Positions 8,041 through 15,615 are shown, numbered from the stretch's first letter. The stretch: 17,165 bases of DNA from Phycisphaerae bacterium (GCA_021604825.1 BQJS01000096.1:1-17165); one strand, 5' to 3'. Notes: generated from the letters alone by a model not told the origin. Made by a program: numbers and translations.

Positions 8041-8090
8041 ACAACCTAGCGGTTAACAGCCGCTCGCTCTACCAATTGAGCTATCGGGGA
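8018..8090 (-). tRNA. tRNA-Asn (anticodon GTT)
   Basis: A 73-nt cloverleaf can be drawn by hand. The acceptor stem TCCCCGA/TCGGGGA has seven pairs, with G as discriminator base. The D-arm includes AGCTCAATTGGTAGAGC, the anticodon loop CTGTTAA has GTT at 8057-8055, and the T-arm is GTAGG-TTCGAGT-CCTAC. CCA is not encoded. The gene is intact although an element inserted at its 3' end, because the insertion regenerated that end. Confidence 0.95.
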
Positions 8091-8123
8091 TTTTTGGGCT
8101 TGTTGTGGGTGCCCAAACGTACT

Positions 8124-8151
8124 TAATTATCATCTTCGGGCCGCAAGTCAA
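8124..8151 (-). promoter_or_regulatory. Probable promoter of tRNA-Asn
   Basis: On the minus strand TTGACT (8151-8146) is separated by 16 nt from TAATTA (8129-8124). The -10 box ends 33 nt before the first tRNA base, a normal leader length. The match to the housekeeping sigma consensus is fair. Confidence 0.5.
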
Positions 8152-8176
8152 GGGTTGGTTGGGGCGACCTTTGGTT

Positions 8177-8213
8177 GGGCTGGCGCTGAGTGCGATTGGC
8201 CCTGCGCCAGCCC
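8177..8213 (-). terminator. Strong hairpin downstream of the peroxidase gene
   Basis: A perfect 10-bp GC-rich inverted repeat (GGGCTGGCGC at 8177-8186, GCGCCAGCCC at 8204-8213) has a 17-nt loop. It lies about 100 bp after the peroxidase stop and before the tRNA promoter, where a terminator would separate the two units. No T-tract follows on either strand, so it may be a weak or Rho-assisted terminator, or simply an mRNA end-protecting stem. Confidence 0.45.
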
Positions 8214-8313
8214 GTTGGTTATCGATCGTTGCCTTTGGCAAATGTGGCTCATGGGCACGACGAAAGTTCCCGTGTTTTGGGGAATTTCGCGGATCTCAAG
8301 GACCTGATATCAA

Positions 8314-9405
8314 CTACTTGGGAAACGTCTTGGGCTCGACGTCCATATATCCCTCGCCGTCCAAAGCTTCCATGAACTTCACCAAGAGAACGACCTCCTC
8401 GTCGGTCAGGTTCAGTTTCTTGATCTTCTTTGATAGGTGGGGGTTGGCATCACCGCCCTTGTTGTAATGCTCAACGACTTCCTTGAGCGTCTTGATTGAA
8501 CCGTCGTGCATATATGGCGGATGCTTGGTGACGTCGCGAAGCGATGGTGTCTTGAACGCGCCCTTGTCCTCGTCTTTCTTTGAAATCTCGTAGCGGCCGA
8601 TATCGGCGTGCTTCTTCTCCTTGGCATCCCAACCGATCCCAAGATTGTGGAACAGGCTGTCGGTGAAGTTCTGGCCCAGGTGGCACTGGTTGCACTCGGC
8701 TTTTCCGTTGAAGAGCTCGAAACCCTTCTTGATGATGGCGTCCTCTCTGCTTTCGACGTATCCATCTTCAAAACGATTTTCCTGCCACTTGTCGAAGGCA
8801 CTGTTGCCACTCATCCGCGTGCGTTCGTAATCGGCGATGGCCTTGGCCACCCGGTCCTTGGTCACTTCCGGTGTGCCGAATGCTTCTTTGAAATATGCGG
8901 CGTAGGGTTTGATCTCGTTGAGCGAGTCAATCATCTTCTCGACCGTGTTGCCCATCTCAATCGGATTGGCCACCGGTCCCAGCGCCTGTTCTTCGAGCGA
9001 ACCGGCGCGTCCATCCCAGAAGAAGTGGGGGTAGATCGTCCACGCTTGGTTGATGAATGATGGAGCTTTGCGGCCGCCTTTCTGGCCGTCAATCCCTGTG
9101 GATACGGAGGTCAGTTCTGAAAATGCGTGTTTGGGAATATGACACGTTGCACATGAGACCGACTTGTCGGCAGACAATCGCTTGTCGAAAAATAGCCAAC
9201 GTCCAAGGCGAACGGTCTCGGGCGTGGGCGGATTGGGTAAAGATTGAAGCGTCGATTCGATACCGAGCGGTGATTTGGGAATCGGTTTGAGCGGGTTCTC
9301 GGTTTCCCATGCGGGTGGGGCGGTGATCGTTTTTTCGTCCGAATTTGCAAACGCGCCCAGTGGCGTGCATGCCAGAATTGCCAGTACAAACAAGTGCCTT
9401 TTCAC
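8314..9405 (-). CDS. Di-heme cytochrome c peroxidase (CCP/MauG family)
   Basis: The product is 363 residues and would reduce hydrogen peroxide in the periplasm with electrons from a small cytochrome c. I chose the GTG at 9403-9405: AGGAG sits 8 nt upstream (9414-9418) and a signal peptide follows at once (KRHLFVLAILACTPLGAFA). An in-frame ATG ten codons earlier lacks such a site. Two heme-binding CxxCH motifs are visible, CATCH (C85-H89) and CNQCH (C228-H232). The PYMHDGS segment around M289 matches the distal Met ligand of the high-potential heme. Family landmarks LGRWLFFDKRLS and FFWDGRAGSLEEQALGP are present. A small hairpin in the leader (9432-9456) precedes the ribosome binding site. It could also be a MauG-like oxidase, but no partner genes are adjacent. 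Confidence 0.92.
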   Translation of the reverse strand: MKRHLFVLAILACTPLGAFANSDEKTITAPPAWETENPLKPIPKSPLGIESTLQSLPNPPTPETVRLGRWLFFDKRLSADKSVSCATCHIPKHAFSELTSVSTGIDGQKGGRKAPSFINQAWTIYPHFFWDGRAGSLEEQALGPVANPIEMGNTVEKMIDSLNEIKPYAAYFKEAFGTPEVTKDRVAKAIADYERTRMSGNSAFDKWQENRFEDGYVESREDAIIKKGFELFNGKAECNQCHLGQNFTDSLFHNLGIGWDAKEKKHADIGRYEISKKDEDKGAFKTPSLRDVTKHPPYMHDGSIKTLKEVVEHYNKGGDANPHLSKKIKKLNLTDEEVVLLVKFMEALDGEGYMDVEPKTFPK

Positions 9406-9777
9406 TTCAACGTCTCCTTTTGGAATGACTGCCAACCTGCAATTGCGGGCAGTTGGTTGATGCCGATGGCATAGTCAGATGGCTTAGTTAGTCGCGTTTT
9501 GGGACAAAATTGCCGCGGAAACCGGCTTGCAATTTCAGTCGCCCGTTGACGCATGACCTTCAGACGCCACTTGGTATCTCGACAATCGAGATGCGCTTCA
9601 ACTCGACGACGAGTCGTCGGGTCGCGCCTGCTGATTCCGGATTCTACCTTTTGCGAATAACTCGCCAAGTGGTGTTTGACGCAAAGTGCAATTTGATTGA
9701 GTATTGACAAGAAGTTGGTCGGTTCTTCCCCGATACCTTTCCAATATCGGTTCGGAAACCTCCGAGAGGATTGAGAT
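9406..9777. other. Divergent intergenic region between peroxidase and kinase genes
   Basis: It holds the ribosome binding sites of both divergent genes: AGGAG at 9414-9418 (-) and GAGAGGA at 9764-9770 (+). Small self-complementary stretches lie at 9432-9456 and around 9600-9617 (CGACGA-CGAG-TCGTCG). A TTGACA at 9704-9709 lacks a correctly spaced -10 box. I see no gene here. Confidence 0.4.
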
Positions 9778-10476
9778 TTGTCGCTGGCATTAAGTGATTT
9801 CAACAATCTGGACGCTGTATTCGAGATCGAAGGCGAGCCGATGCAAACGCATCAGGGTCGCAGCGTGACGCGGTTGACGATGGATGGTGAGACCCATTTT
9901 CTCAAACGGTTTTGGCTGACCCCGACACAGGTTTTTCGTCGGTTCGTCGTTCAGGGGTTGCACGAATTGGCCATGATCGATTGGTTAAACGAAAATGGTT
10001 TCGCGGGCCCGAGTGTTGTCGCCCGCGGTTCCGAAAAGCGTTTCGGAATGTGGCATCGAATGATGTTCCTGATGCGGGCGGCGGAGGATGAAGTGCCGCT
10101 GGAGCGTTTCTGTCGCAAGCACCCTGACCGGCGAGACGATGTCCTTTCAAGTTTGGCTGGCCACACCGCTCGCTTGCATGATGCCGGGTTCTACCATCGC
10201 GACTACTCAGAGCGGCACCTTTTCGTCGGGCGCCAAAATGGTGACTTCCGGTTTCGCCAGATTGATCTGGAGCGGGCGTCCGTCGGGTCCCGACAAGAAG
10301 CGAAGGCGGCTGCCGATGTGAAAACGCTGGCTTGTTCGATCGCCGATCCAGTATTGGTCGCAGCCGTCGAAGGACCGTTTCTGGACGCATACCTGAAAGA
10401 ACGGAGCACGTTGGATTCTGGCGATTCATTTCGCGCGTTGCTGGCCAAAGCCATTCCCACCAAGAGTTTTGAGTAG
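9778..10476 (+). CDS. WaaP/Kdo-kinase-like small kinase
   Basis: The product is 232 residues. It starts at TTG 9778, supported by GAGAGGA (9764-9770) 7 nt upstream; no ATG with a better site exists. It has a protein-kinase-like fold signature: FLKRFW with K43 as the probable ATP-binding lysine, HRDYSERHLF (H140, D142) as the catalytic loop, and QIDLERA (D163) as the metal-binding Asp position. The HRD-then-IDLER pattern and short length match the lipopolysaccharide core heptose/Kdo kinase family (WaaP, KdkA, InaA-like) better than Ser/Thr kinases. It is likely cytoplasmic and would phosphorylate a lipid-A-core sugar, though the substrate is inferred. The LptC/LptA-like gene further right is consistent with an outer membrane carrying LPS. 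It ends 75 bp before larE but larE has its own promoter. Confidence 0.8.
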   Translation: MSLALSDFNNLDAVFEIEGEPMQTHQGRSVTRLTMDGETHFLKRFWLTPTQVFRRFVVQGLHELAMIDWLNENGFAGPSVVARGSEKRFGMWHRMMFLMRAAEDEVPLERFCRKHPDRRDDVLSSLAGHTARLHDAGFYHRDYSERHLFVGRQNGDFRFRQIDLERASVGSRQEAKAAADVKTLACSIADPVLVAAVEGPFLDAYLKERSTLDSGDSFRALLAKAIPTKSFE

Positions 10477-10517
10477 GCGATGGGTCGAAAAGGCCGATTC
10501 GCTGTCCGAATGCTGGA

Positions 10518-10546
10518 TTGGGCGAGACCGGATGACGACATATAAT
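10518..10546 (+). promoter_or_regulatory. larE promoter giving a probable leaderless mRNA
   Basis: TTGGGC (10518-10523), a 17-nt spacer and a perfect TATAAT (10541-10546) are seen. The ATG of larE follows after only 5 nt (CCGCC). A start site about 7 nt after the -10 box falls on the first bases of that ATG, and there is no Shine-Dalgarno sequence. The message therefore probably has no 5' leader. Confidence 0.7.
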
Positions 10547-10551
10547 CCGCC

Positions 10552-11427
10552 ATGGAACTTCCTCAATCGGATTCCGCACCAGTGATTTCTGAGTCGCTAA
10601 ATGACAAACTAGATCAGGTCCGCGAATCGCTCCGCGCGATGAAATCGGTTGCGGTCGCGTTTTCGGCGGGGGCTGACTCGACCTTCGTACTCCGCGTCGC
10701 GGTTGATGTTCTTGGTGAGGAAAACGTGTTGGCCGTCACGGGACGCAGCGCCAGCGTGCCCGACGCTGAATTGGTTGAGGCCAAGCGCCTCGCAGATCGC
10801 ATCGGTGCGCGGCATCGCTTTGTCGATACGGATGAATTTACCAAGGAAGCCTACACGTCTAACCCGACGAATCGCTGCTATCACTGCAAGACGACTTTGT
10901 ATTCGCACATGGATCGCGTGATCGAGGAAGAGGGAATCGATCGAATCGTCAACGGGACGAATGTCGACGACCTCGGCGATTACCGACCCGGTTTGCAAGC
11001 CGCCTCCGAACACGTCGTTGCGTCACCGGTGGTTGATGCCGGAATCACCAAGGCGGAATTGCGTGAGCTGTCCAAATTTCTCGGCTTGCCAACGTTCGAC
11101 AAACCGGCCAGCCCGTGCCTTTCGAGTCGCGTACCGTATGGTCAAGAAGTGACTCGCGAGAAGCTGCAAGTCATCGATCGCGGTGAACGGTTCATCAAAA
11201 GCGAATTCGGGCTACGCGAATGCAGGGTGCGCCACCACGGCGAATTCGTACGAATCGAAGTGCCAATCGATGACATCGAGCCCGTGTTGGCGACATCAGG
11301 TCGCGAGAAGCTGGATGCGTTCTTTGAGTCCTTGGGGATTCATCAGGTCGAAATCGATCCGCAAGGATTTCGCAGTGGTTCGCTTAATGAAGTGATCGCG
11401 TTTGGCAAGCAGCAGTTGGGCGCGTAG
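10552..11427 (+). CDS. larE: LarE-family ATP-dependent sulfur transferase, [4Fe-4S]-type
   Basis: The product is 291 residues, usual for LarE, the PP-loop enzyme that adenylates the pyridinium carboxylate and inserts sulfur to build the nickel-pincer cofactor of lactate racemase-like enzymes. The PP-loop reads FSAGADST (residues 37-44), where family members normally have SGGxDS, so one Gly is Ala. Later landmarks are NGTNVDDLGDYRPG, SSRVPYG and FRSGSLNE. Three cysteines stand where cluster-dependent LarE proteins hold an iron-sulfur cluster: C109 and C112 (NRCYHCK) and C189 (ASPCLSS). The Lactobacillus plantarum protein, which sacrifices its own Cys176, lacks the first two. Ours thus probably transfers sulfur through a [4Fe-4S] cluster. 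No larA, larB or larC is in the window. A general PP-loop thiolase role is the alternative. Confidence 0.88.
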   Translation: MELPQSDSAPVISESLNDKLDQVRESLRAMKSVAVAFSAGADSTFVLRVAVDVLGEENVLAVTGRSASVPDAELVEAKRLADRIGARHRFVDTDEFTKEAYTSNPTNRCYHCKTTLYSHMDRVIEEEGIDRIVNGTNVDDLGDYRPGLQAASEHVVASPVVDAGITKAELRELSKFLGLPTFDKPASPCLSSRVPYGQEVTREKLQVIDRGERFIKSEFGLRECRVRHHGEFVRIEVPIDDIEPVLATSGREKLDAFFESLGIHQVEIDPQGFRSGSLNEVIAFGKQQLGA

Positions 11428-11452
11428 CGGTTGGTTTCTTAGAAATACGGAT

Positions 11453-11493
11453 CAGTGGGCGAAGGTGCGTACATCTGTCACCACCGCCCACTG
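11453..11493 (+). terminator. Hairpin 25 nt behind larE, terminator or REP-like
   Basis: CAGTGGGCG (11453-11461) pairs perfectly with CGCCCACTG (11485-11493). Inside it GGTG (11464-11467) pairs with CACC (11479-11482) across a 2x2 internal loop, giving a 13-bp interrupted stem. Its place just after the larE stop suits a transcript end, but no T-run follows. The shape (GTGGGCG..GGTG..CACC..CGCCCAC) also resembles repetitive extragenic palindromes. Confidence 0.5.
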
Positions 11494-11570
11494 TCCTACT
11501 TCCCGCCCCTCGTAGTTTGTATTCCCCTCTGGTGTGCGATGCTTCGTTGTTCTTGTCTCGCGCCACCGAC

Positions 11571-11648
11571 CGCCCTGCGTGATTCACCCACTTGCTGACA
11601 GTTGCACCAAGTACCTATGTCAGCTCGATGAGTGAATCTCGCAGGGCG
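11571..11648. repeat. 78-bp imperfect palindrome with 23 paired positions
   Basis: From outside in: CGCCCTGCG (11571-11579) pairs with CGCAGGGCG (11640-11648). There is then one T/T mismatch (11580/11639). GATTCAC (11581-11587) pairs with GTGAATC (11632-11638), followed by a 6x7-nt internal loop. GCTGACA (11594-11600) pairs with TGTCAGC (11618-11624) around a 17-nt loop. All arms were checked base by base. No short frame inside looks coding. It could be a small mobile palindrome, a structured RNA or a terminator between convergent genes; I cannot choose among these. Confidence 0.7.
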
Positions 11649-12156
11649 AAACGCCCCTTTCCCGAACGAAGCAATCCCATTTCAGGATTTCGCTTCATTG
11701 ACCGGAAAGCACCCTCTTCGTTTGATCATTGTTGGGATCATTGCAAGTGGAAGTCGCCGAGCCGACGCACGCTTCAAAAAAACGTCGGGCGCGCACGGCC
11801 ACGTGTTCGTTGTTGTGACGTTCCAAGTGAGATTTAGATCCCTGGCTGGGTGGAGTACGCTACGAGATCCGCCAACCCCGTATCCAAGAGATTATTCTCG
11901 GGCTTCTGCAAAAGGCAAGCGTGGCTGCGAAACAAATCGGAGTGGCGCGCAAGAGTTCGAAGTGCTTGAACGCTTTGTTTTGTGTCTGATTTGTTTCCGC
12001 GTCAATGATGGCGCGAGCCCGGCAAAACAAACAGGCGATGGGGGAGTGCAACACGGGTTCTCGCTCGATCGAGCCGAAGCAAATTGGAAACTTTTGGATT
12101 GATCGTGAAAGCGCTTGCCGTGTTCGAGAGGTGATGCGCATTCATGCGAACTGAAT

Positions 12157-15100
12157 TCAATTTATGCGACCGTATGAATTCTGCGCTCGCACCATGTTTG
12201 TGCGACGGTCCCATTCGAACCGCGGACCAGTCTGGCTTCTGAAGTGGCCACGTTCGTCAAAGAGTTGCGCAGGATCGTCTTTGGTGCCAATGATTTGGAG
12301 AATGCTGTCGTCGCGCGAATAAGTGATCTGCTGCGCAAGCGCCGATATTCCGGAATCCACAAAGTAGACCTGTCCAGATGCATTGAACGATTGAACGTCG
12401 GTTCCACTGAGGCGATTGGCTCCGAGGCTATTGTCGTCGGCGGTCCGAATGAATTGCACGACCAACGATTGGGCGTCGAGTGTGGCGATTCGGCCTTCCT
12501 TCAGGGTGGCGGCTTCACGTTGTCCGAGGATTTCAGCCGCCATCTTCATCTGATCGCCGGAACGGTGAACCAGTTGCACGTCTTTATCAAACTGGGCGAT
12601 GTTGACATCATAGCGGTAGTGCATCGTGTCCTTCCAGCCCAGATACGTCTGCGACGGTTCGTCCCGAGAAGCTGCCCCGAACGGTGTTGCCGGCTTTGAT
12701 TTGGGCTGCGGCGAATTCTTGGGAGCTCGATAGTCTTCGATCAGCATGTTGCCTTTGCCATCGACGCGCACGAATTTTTTCTGCAAATCGATCGACATCG
12801 ATGGGCCCTTCATCTGTACGCGACTCTTGAGCCTCTTCGAGTCCTTCCGCATATTGCGGTTTTCTGCGACGACGTGCCCGGTGGCCTGAATAAAGATCGG
12901 ATCTTTGTTAAACGACGGGCCCGAAACCTTGAACTTGGCTTGATTGCCAGGTTTTCCGGCTGCGGAATCGACGAGCGGAGTGAAGATCCACCACTTTGAT
13001 TGCGTATCGTTGGATGCGGCTTTGGCCAATTCTGCCGGCGTCTTGACCACATCAACAAAATCGACCCGCAACGCATCGCAATCGTAGGTGCTCGAGTCCG
13101 TCGACACGTGTACCTTCTTTTTGAAATGAGCGACGTTCTGCTGACCAAGGAAGTTCATGTGTTCCAGCCACATGATTCGGACCAGGGTTGGCGTGTCTTG
13201 TTCGCTGCCGTCGAAGTCGCGATCGGTTAAGAACGTCATCTTCCCGCTGCCCTTTACCTCCGCCGACTGCTTCGTGGCACTGAAGGTTATGTCCGTTGGG
13301 GCTGCGATCGAAAACTCACCCATGCCGACGAAGGCATCACGGCCAACTTCCGGCGTCACCACGCCTGATTCAATCTGCTGACCATCTTCAAACCGGCAAT
13401 TCAACTTGCCGCAATCGACTTCCAACTCCTGAACCGGATCGCGCAGCATCACCGTGCCATCGGCGAAGATGCTGGCCAGTCCCGTGCGGAATTTCTTCGT
13501 GGCGTTGTACTTCTTTTCTTCCAACGCCCAATCGATCTTACTCAGATCCAAACCACGCTCGGTGGCATATTCGCGAGCCTTTCCGATTTCAAACGCTGGT
13601 TTGGAAACTTCGTACGATTTCAAGTCGGCGATGAGTTCGTTGGCGGCTTTGATGAACCGCGAGCCTTGCGATACGGTCACGTTTTCAATTGCATGGGCCC
13701 GGATCGGATAGATTTCACCCTGCTCATCCAAGGCGAAGTCAATATCAATCCGGTTGCAAACGATCCGCTCAGCGCCCTGACGCATGTCCACGCCACCCGT
13801 GAAATGGGCGCGGTGCAGCGTTTGAACCGATTTCGTCTGCGTCTCGCCGGTTGCCGTGTCGACTTGAGTGAACGGCGTTTTTCCGAAGAACGCATTGACG
13901 CTGCCTCCGAAATCAACTTGAAATCGATCTGATGAGGCGTTGCTCTTGCCCGTCATCGCCGCGAAGAACGATGGCGTAGGCTTGGATTCCGGCTCGCCTT
14001 TTCTTGACGCTCGCGTAGACACCAAACGACCAGGACCCTTCGCAAAGGCTTCCCCATTCGTTCGATCGAGCTTGATCTCCACCCCGCGCAATGAACTACC
14101 CTGCTCGATTTCCACATACGCAGGATGCTCGGTTGTGCCGAAAAGTTCGACGAGCCCAGTCTCATCCTGGTAGTTCAGCTTGTTGCAGTTGGCCATCCGC
14201 TGATCGTCGCGCACCACAACCTTCTCACCCGTCGCAAGAATGTGCATTCGCCGCACGTCTGGGTCGAGTCCTTCAGATTGCGATCGACGACGCGAAGTGA
14301 CGTGGAGCAATCCGGACCAGGTTAGCTTGACCCGTTCATCCTGTTTCGCAGGAAGGCCCGCCTTCGCCGATCCGCTCGCGAGGGATGTCTCTTCAATCAG
14401 AGACGACTCGTTCGGAATAGTTGCATTCTCGCTGCCCGTAGAGTTGACATCCCCGGTCGTCGATTCAGATTGCTTTGACGCCGATCCGGGTGACTGCTTG
14501 GCCAACTCCTTTTCTTGTGCCCCGAAGTCAAAGAGAATCTCAAGCCGATCGGCCAACAATTGCCCGGTCTGCTTCGACTCGACGAATCGACGGATATTCA
14601 CGTCGTCTTCAAAAATTGCGGTGTACTCGTCCGTCGGCTTAGCCTTGTCATCGTCTTGCTTGTTGGCGATTTCGATAACGGGCAGGTCGGCGTCAGCCGC
14701 ACCATTTGTGCCCACCGCTGTCGCTAAACCGTCCGCCGAATCTTCGCCATCCTCCGCCGCGAGCTGAGCGGGATCCTCTGGTGGTGTTGCCTCGGCATCG
14801 GTCCCGCTTTCGCCAGGCTGACCAGCCAATCGAACATTGCCACCGAAACCGCTGACTTCGATTTCCTTGCCCTCACGTACGATGAGTTCTTCGATTCGAT
14901 TGTCCAATTCGTTGTAGTGCAGAAGCAATCCGATGCCAGCGAGTTTGGCTTCGATCGATTCAATGCTGAAGGACCGCTCGGTCTGAATTCGGGCATACTC
15001 CAGATCGAAAGTGACGTCCTCCATCTCGATTTTCACTTCGCGTTCGTCGTCGATCTTGTAGCGTTCATCGGGAGGCAAGAGGTCGCGCTGTTCCTCGCTC

Positions 15101-15615
15101 AGGCGGTCGATGATGATTTGAACGTTGCCGGTCAGCGTGCCACGTTTGGGATCGGGTCGGCGGGGGTCGTTGCCCTTCAGTTGCACAAGTCCCTGGTCCG
15201 CAGACACGCGGACGGTTTGACCGTTTGGCGTTCGCAGATGGATGATGGGCTTGACGATTTCAAAACGATTGCCCTCAAGCGGCGTCCATTCATCTGCGTT
15301 GAGGCGGCCACGCTTCGTGCCGTCCTGATCGAACAGCGTGAGGCTGACATCCTCTCCGCCCGAAACTGGAATCTGCGTATCGCCAACGTGCAGCGGCGAC
15401 CTAGAGTCGGTTGCGTTGGTGGTCTGGTCGATTGGTGGCGTGATCGTGTCTTCGATTTTCGTCTTATCGGCGACCACCGGTGGGGGCGTGGGTTGATTCA
15501 GCCCGGAATTGGAAGATGCCGGTTGGGTGGAGCGATACACCGCGAAAATGATCACCACCACAACCAGCGACGTGACAGCCAGCACGAGTGAGCGGAGCGT
15601 TTTATGTGATTGCAT
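12157..15615 (-). CDS. Large membrane-anchored LptC/LptA (OstA)-like protein
   Basis: The product is 1152 residues. One N-terminal membrane helix (about 9-26, VLAVTSLVVVVIIFAVY) is followed by a Pro/Thr-rich linker, so the bulk is periplasmic. Residues 88-250 look LptC-like (LTLFDQDGTKRGRLNADEW, then IHLRTPNGQTVRVSADQG). An acidic low-complexity linker spans about 257-325. The rest is a chain of beta-strand units resembling LptA/OstA repeats, for example ILATGEKVVVRDDQR at about 455, VHVSTDSSTYDCDALRVDF at about 835, VRVDGKGNMLIED at about 950, and SGISALAQQITYSRDD near 1090. LptC and LptA are normally about 190 residues each and pass LPS from the inner-membrane transporter to the outer membrane. 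A fused long version could form the bridge in one chain. No lptB/F/G is in view. The start ATG has only a weak GGGGC upstream. Confidence 0.75.
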   Translation of the reverse strand: MQSHKTLRSLVLAVTSLVVVVIIFAVYRSTQPASSNSGLNQPTPPPVVADKTKIEDTITPPIDQTTNATDSRSPLHVGDTQIPVSGGEDVSLTLFDQDGTKRGRLNADEWTPLEGNRFEIVKPIIHLRTPNGQTVRVSADQGLVQLKGNDPRRPDPKRGTLTGNVQIIIDRLSEEQRDLLPPDERYKIDDEREVKIEMEDVTFDLEYARIQTERSFSIESIEAKLAGIGLLLHYNELDNRIEELIVREGKEIEVSGFGGNVRLAGQPGESGTDAEATPPEDPAQLAAEDGEDSADGLATAVGTNGAADADLPVIEIANKQDDDKAKPTDEYTAIFEDDVNIRRFVESKQTGQLLADRLEILFDFGAQEKELAKQSPGSASKQSESTTGDVNSTGSENATIPNESSLIEETSLASGSAKAGLPAKQDERVKLTWSGLLHVTSRRRSQSEGLDPDVRRMHILATGEKVVVRDDQRMANCNKLNYQDETGLVELFGTTEHPAYVEIEQGSSLRGVEIKLDRTNGEAFAKGPGRLVSTRASRKGEPESKPTPSFFAAMTGKSNASSDRFQVDFGGSVNAFFGKTPFTQVDTATGETQTKSVQTLHRAHFTGGVDMRQGAERIVCNRIDIDFALDEQGEIYPIRAHAIENVTVSQGSRFIKAANELIADLKSYEVSKPAFEIGKAREYATERGLDLSKIDWALEEKKYNATKKFRTGLASIFADGTVMLRDPVQELEVDCGKLNCRFEDGQQIESGVVTPEVGRDAFVGMGEFSIAAPTDITFSATKQSAEVKGSGKMTFLTDRDFDGSEQDTPTLVRIMWLEHMNFLGQQNVAHFKKKVHVSTDSSTYDCDALRVDFVDVVKTPAELAKAASNDTQSKWWIFTPLVDSAAGKPGNQAKFKVSGPSFNKDPIFIQATGHVVAENRNMRKDSKRLKSRVQMKGPSMSIDLQKKFVRVDGKGNMLIEDYRAPKNSPQPKSKPATPFGAASRDEPSQTYLGWKDTMHYRYDVNIAQFDKDVQLVHRSGDQMKMAAEILGQREAATLKEGRIATLDAQSLVVQFIRTADDNSLGANRLSGTDVQSFNASGQVYFVDSGISALAQQITYSRDDSILQIIGTKDDPAQLFDERGHFRSQTGPRFEWDRRTNMVRAQNSYGRIN

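Larger units (their letters stand above)
7714..8049 (+). pseudogene. Tyrosine recombinase, C-terminal fragment ending inside tRNA-Asn
   Basis: After an in-frame stop at 7711-7713 the frame reads SASRRRTELVEDYP, then AWLGNSPTVANRHYLQV and TDEHFERA. This is the end of a phage-type integrase as found in planctomycetes. The WLGNS segment stands where the third conserved box is expected, and the Tyr at 7810-7812 is the probable nucleophile. The core-binding domain and the first catalytic Arg are absent, so the fragment cannot recombine DNA alone. Its last codons, GRTPRVGLEPTT, run through the att core and stop at 8047-8049 inside tRNA-Asn on the opposite strand. Continuing through the core into 1210-1404 instead would keep the frame. 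It was presumably the integrase that inserted this element. Confidence 0.75.
11428..12156. other. 0.73-kb intergenic region with inverted repeats, no clear gene
   Basis: It lies between the convergent larE and LptC/LptA-like genes. The first third carries two strong inverted repeats described separately. A GGGCG-AAA-CGCCC mini-hairpin (11644-11656) shares its left arm with the second repeat. From about 11660 to 12150 I find no coding signature: a 156-codon plus-strand frame starts inside a hairpin arm, has no ribosome binding site and shows no motif. No T-tract terminator follows the stop at 12157. Confidence 0.4.

Noticed and set aside
8105..8313. Small plus-strand frames right of the tRNA
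   Set aside because: They overlap the tRNA promoter and the GC-rich hairpin, lack ribosome binding sites and show no protein-like composition.
9704..9709. TTGACA as a -35 box for the kinase gene
   Set aside because: No acceptable -10 hexamer stands at 16-18 nt; the nearest (GATACC at 9732-9737) has a 22-nt spacer.
9902..10579. Minus-strand 225-codon open frame opposite the kinase gene
   Set aside because: It is antisense to a gene with clear kinase motifs; its translation is low-complexity Arg/Pro-rich sequence typical of shadow frames.
11974..12031. 9-bp inverted repeat TTTGTTTTG / CAAAACAAA
   Set aside because: Simple T/A-rich arms around a 40-nt loop are easily met by chance and have no supporting context.
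11632..12102. Plus-strand 156-codon open frame in the larE to LptC/LptA-like gap
   Set aside because: Its GTG start lies in a palindrome arm, there is no ribosome binding site, and the translation shows no domain, signal peptide or membrane segment.
14917..15591. Plus-strand 224-codon open frame opposite the LptC/LptA-like gene
   Set aside because: It is antisense to the N-terminal half of a long gene with a clear membrane anchor; no start site or motif supports it.
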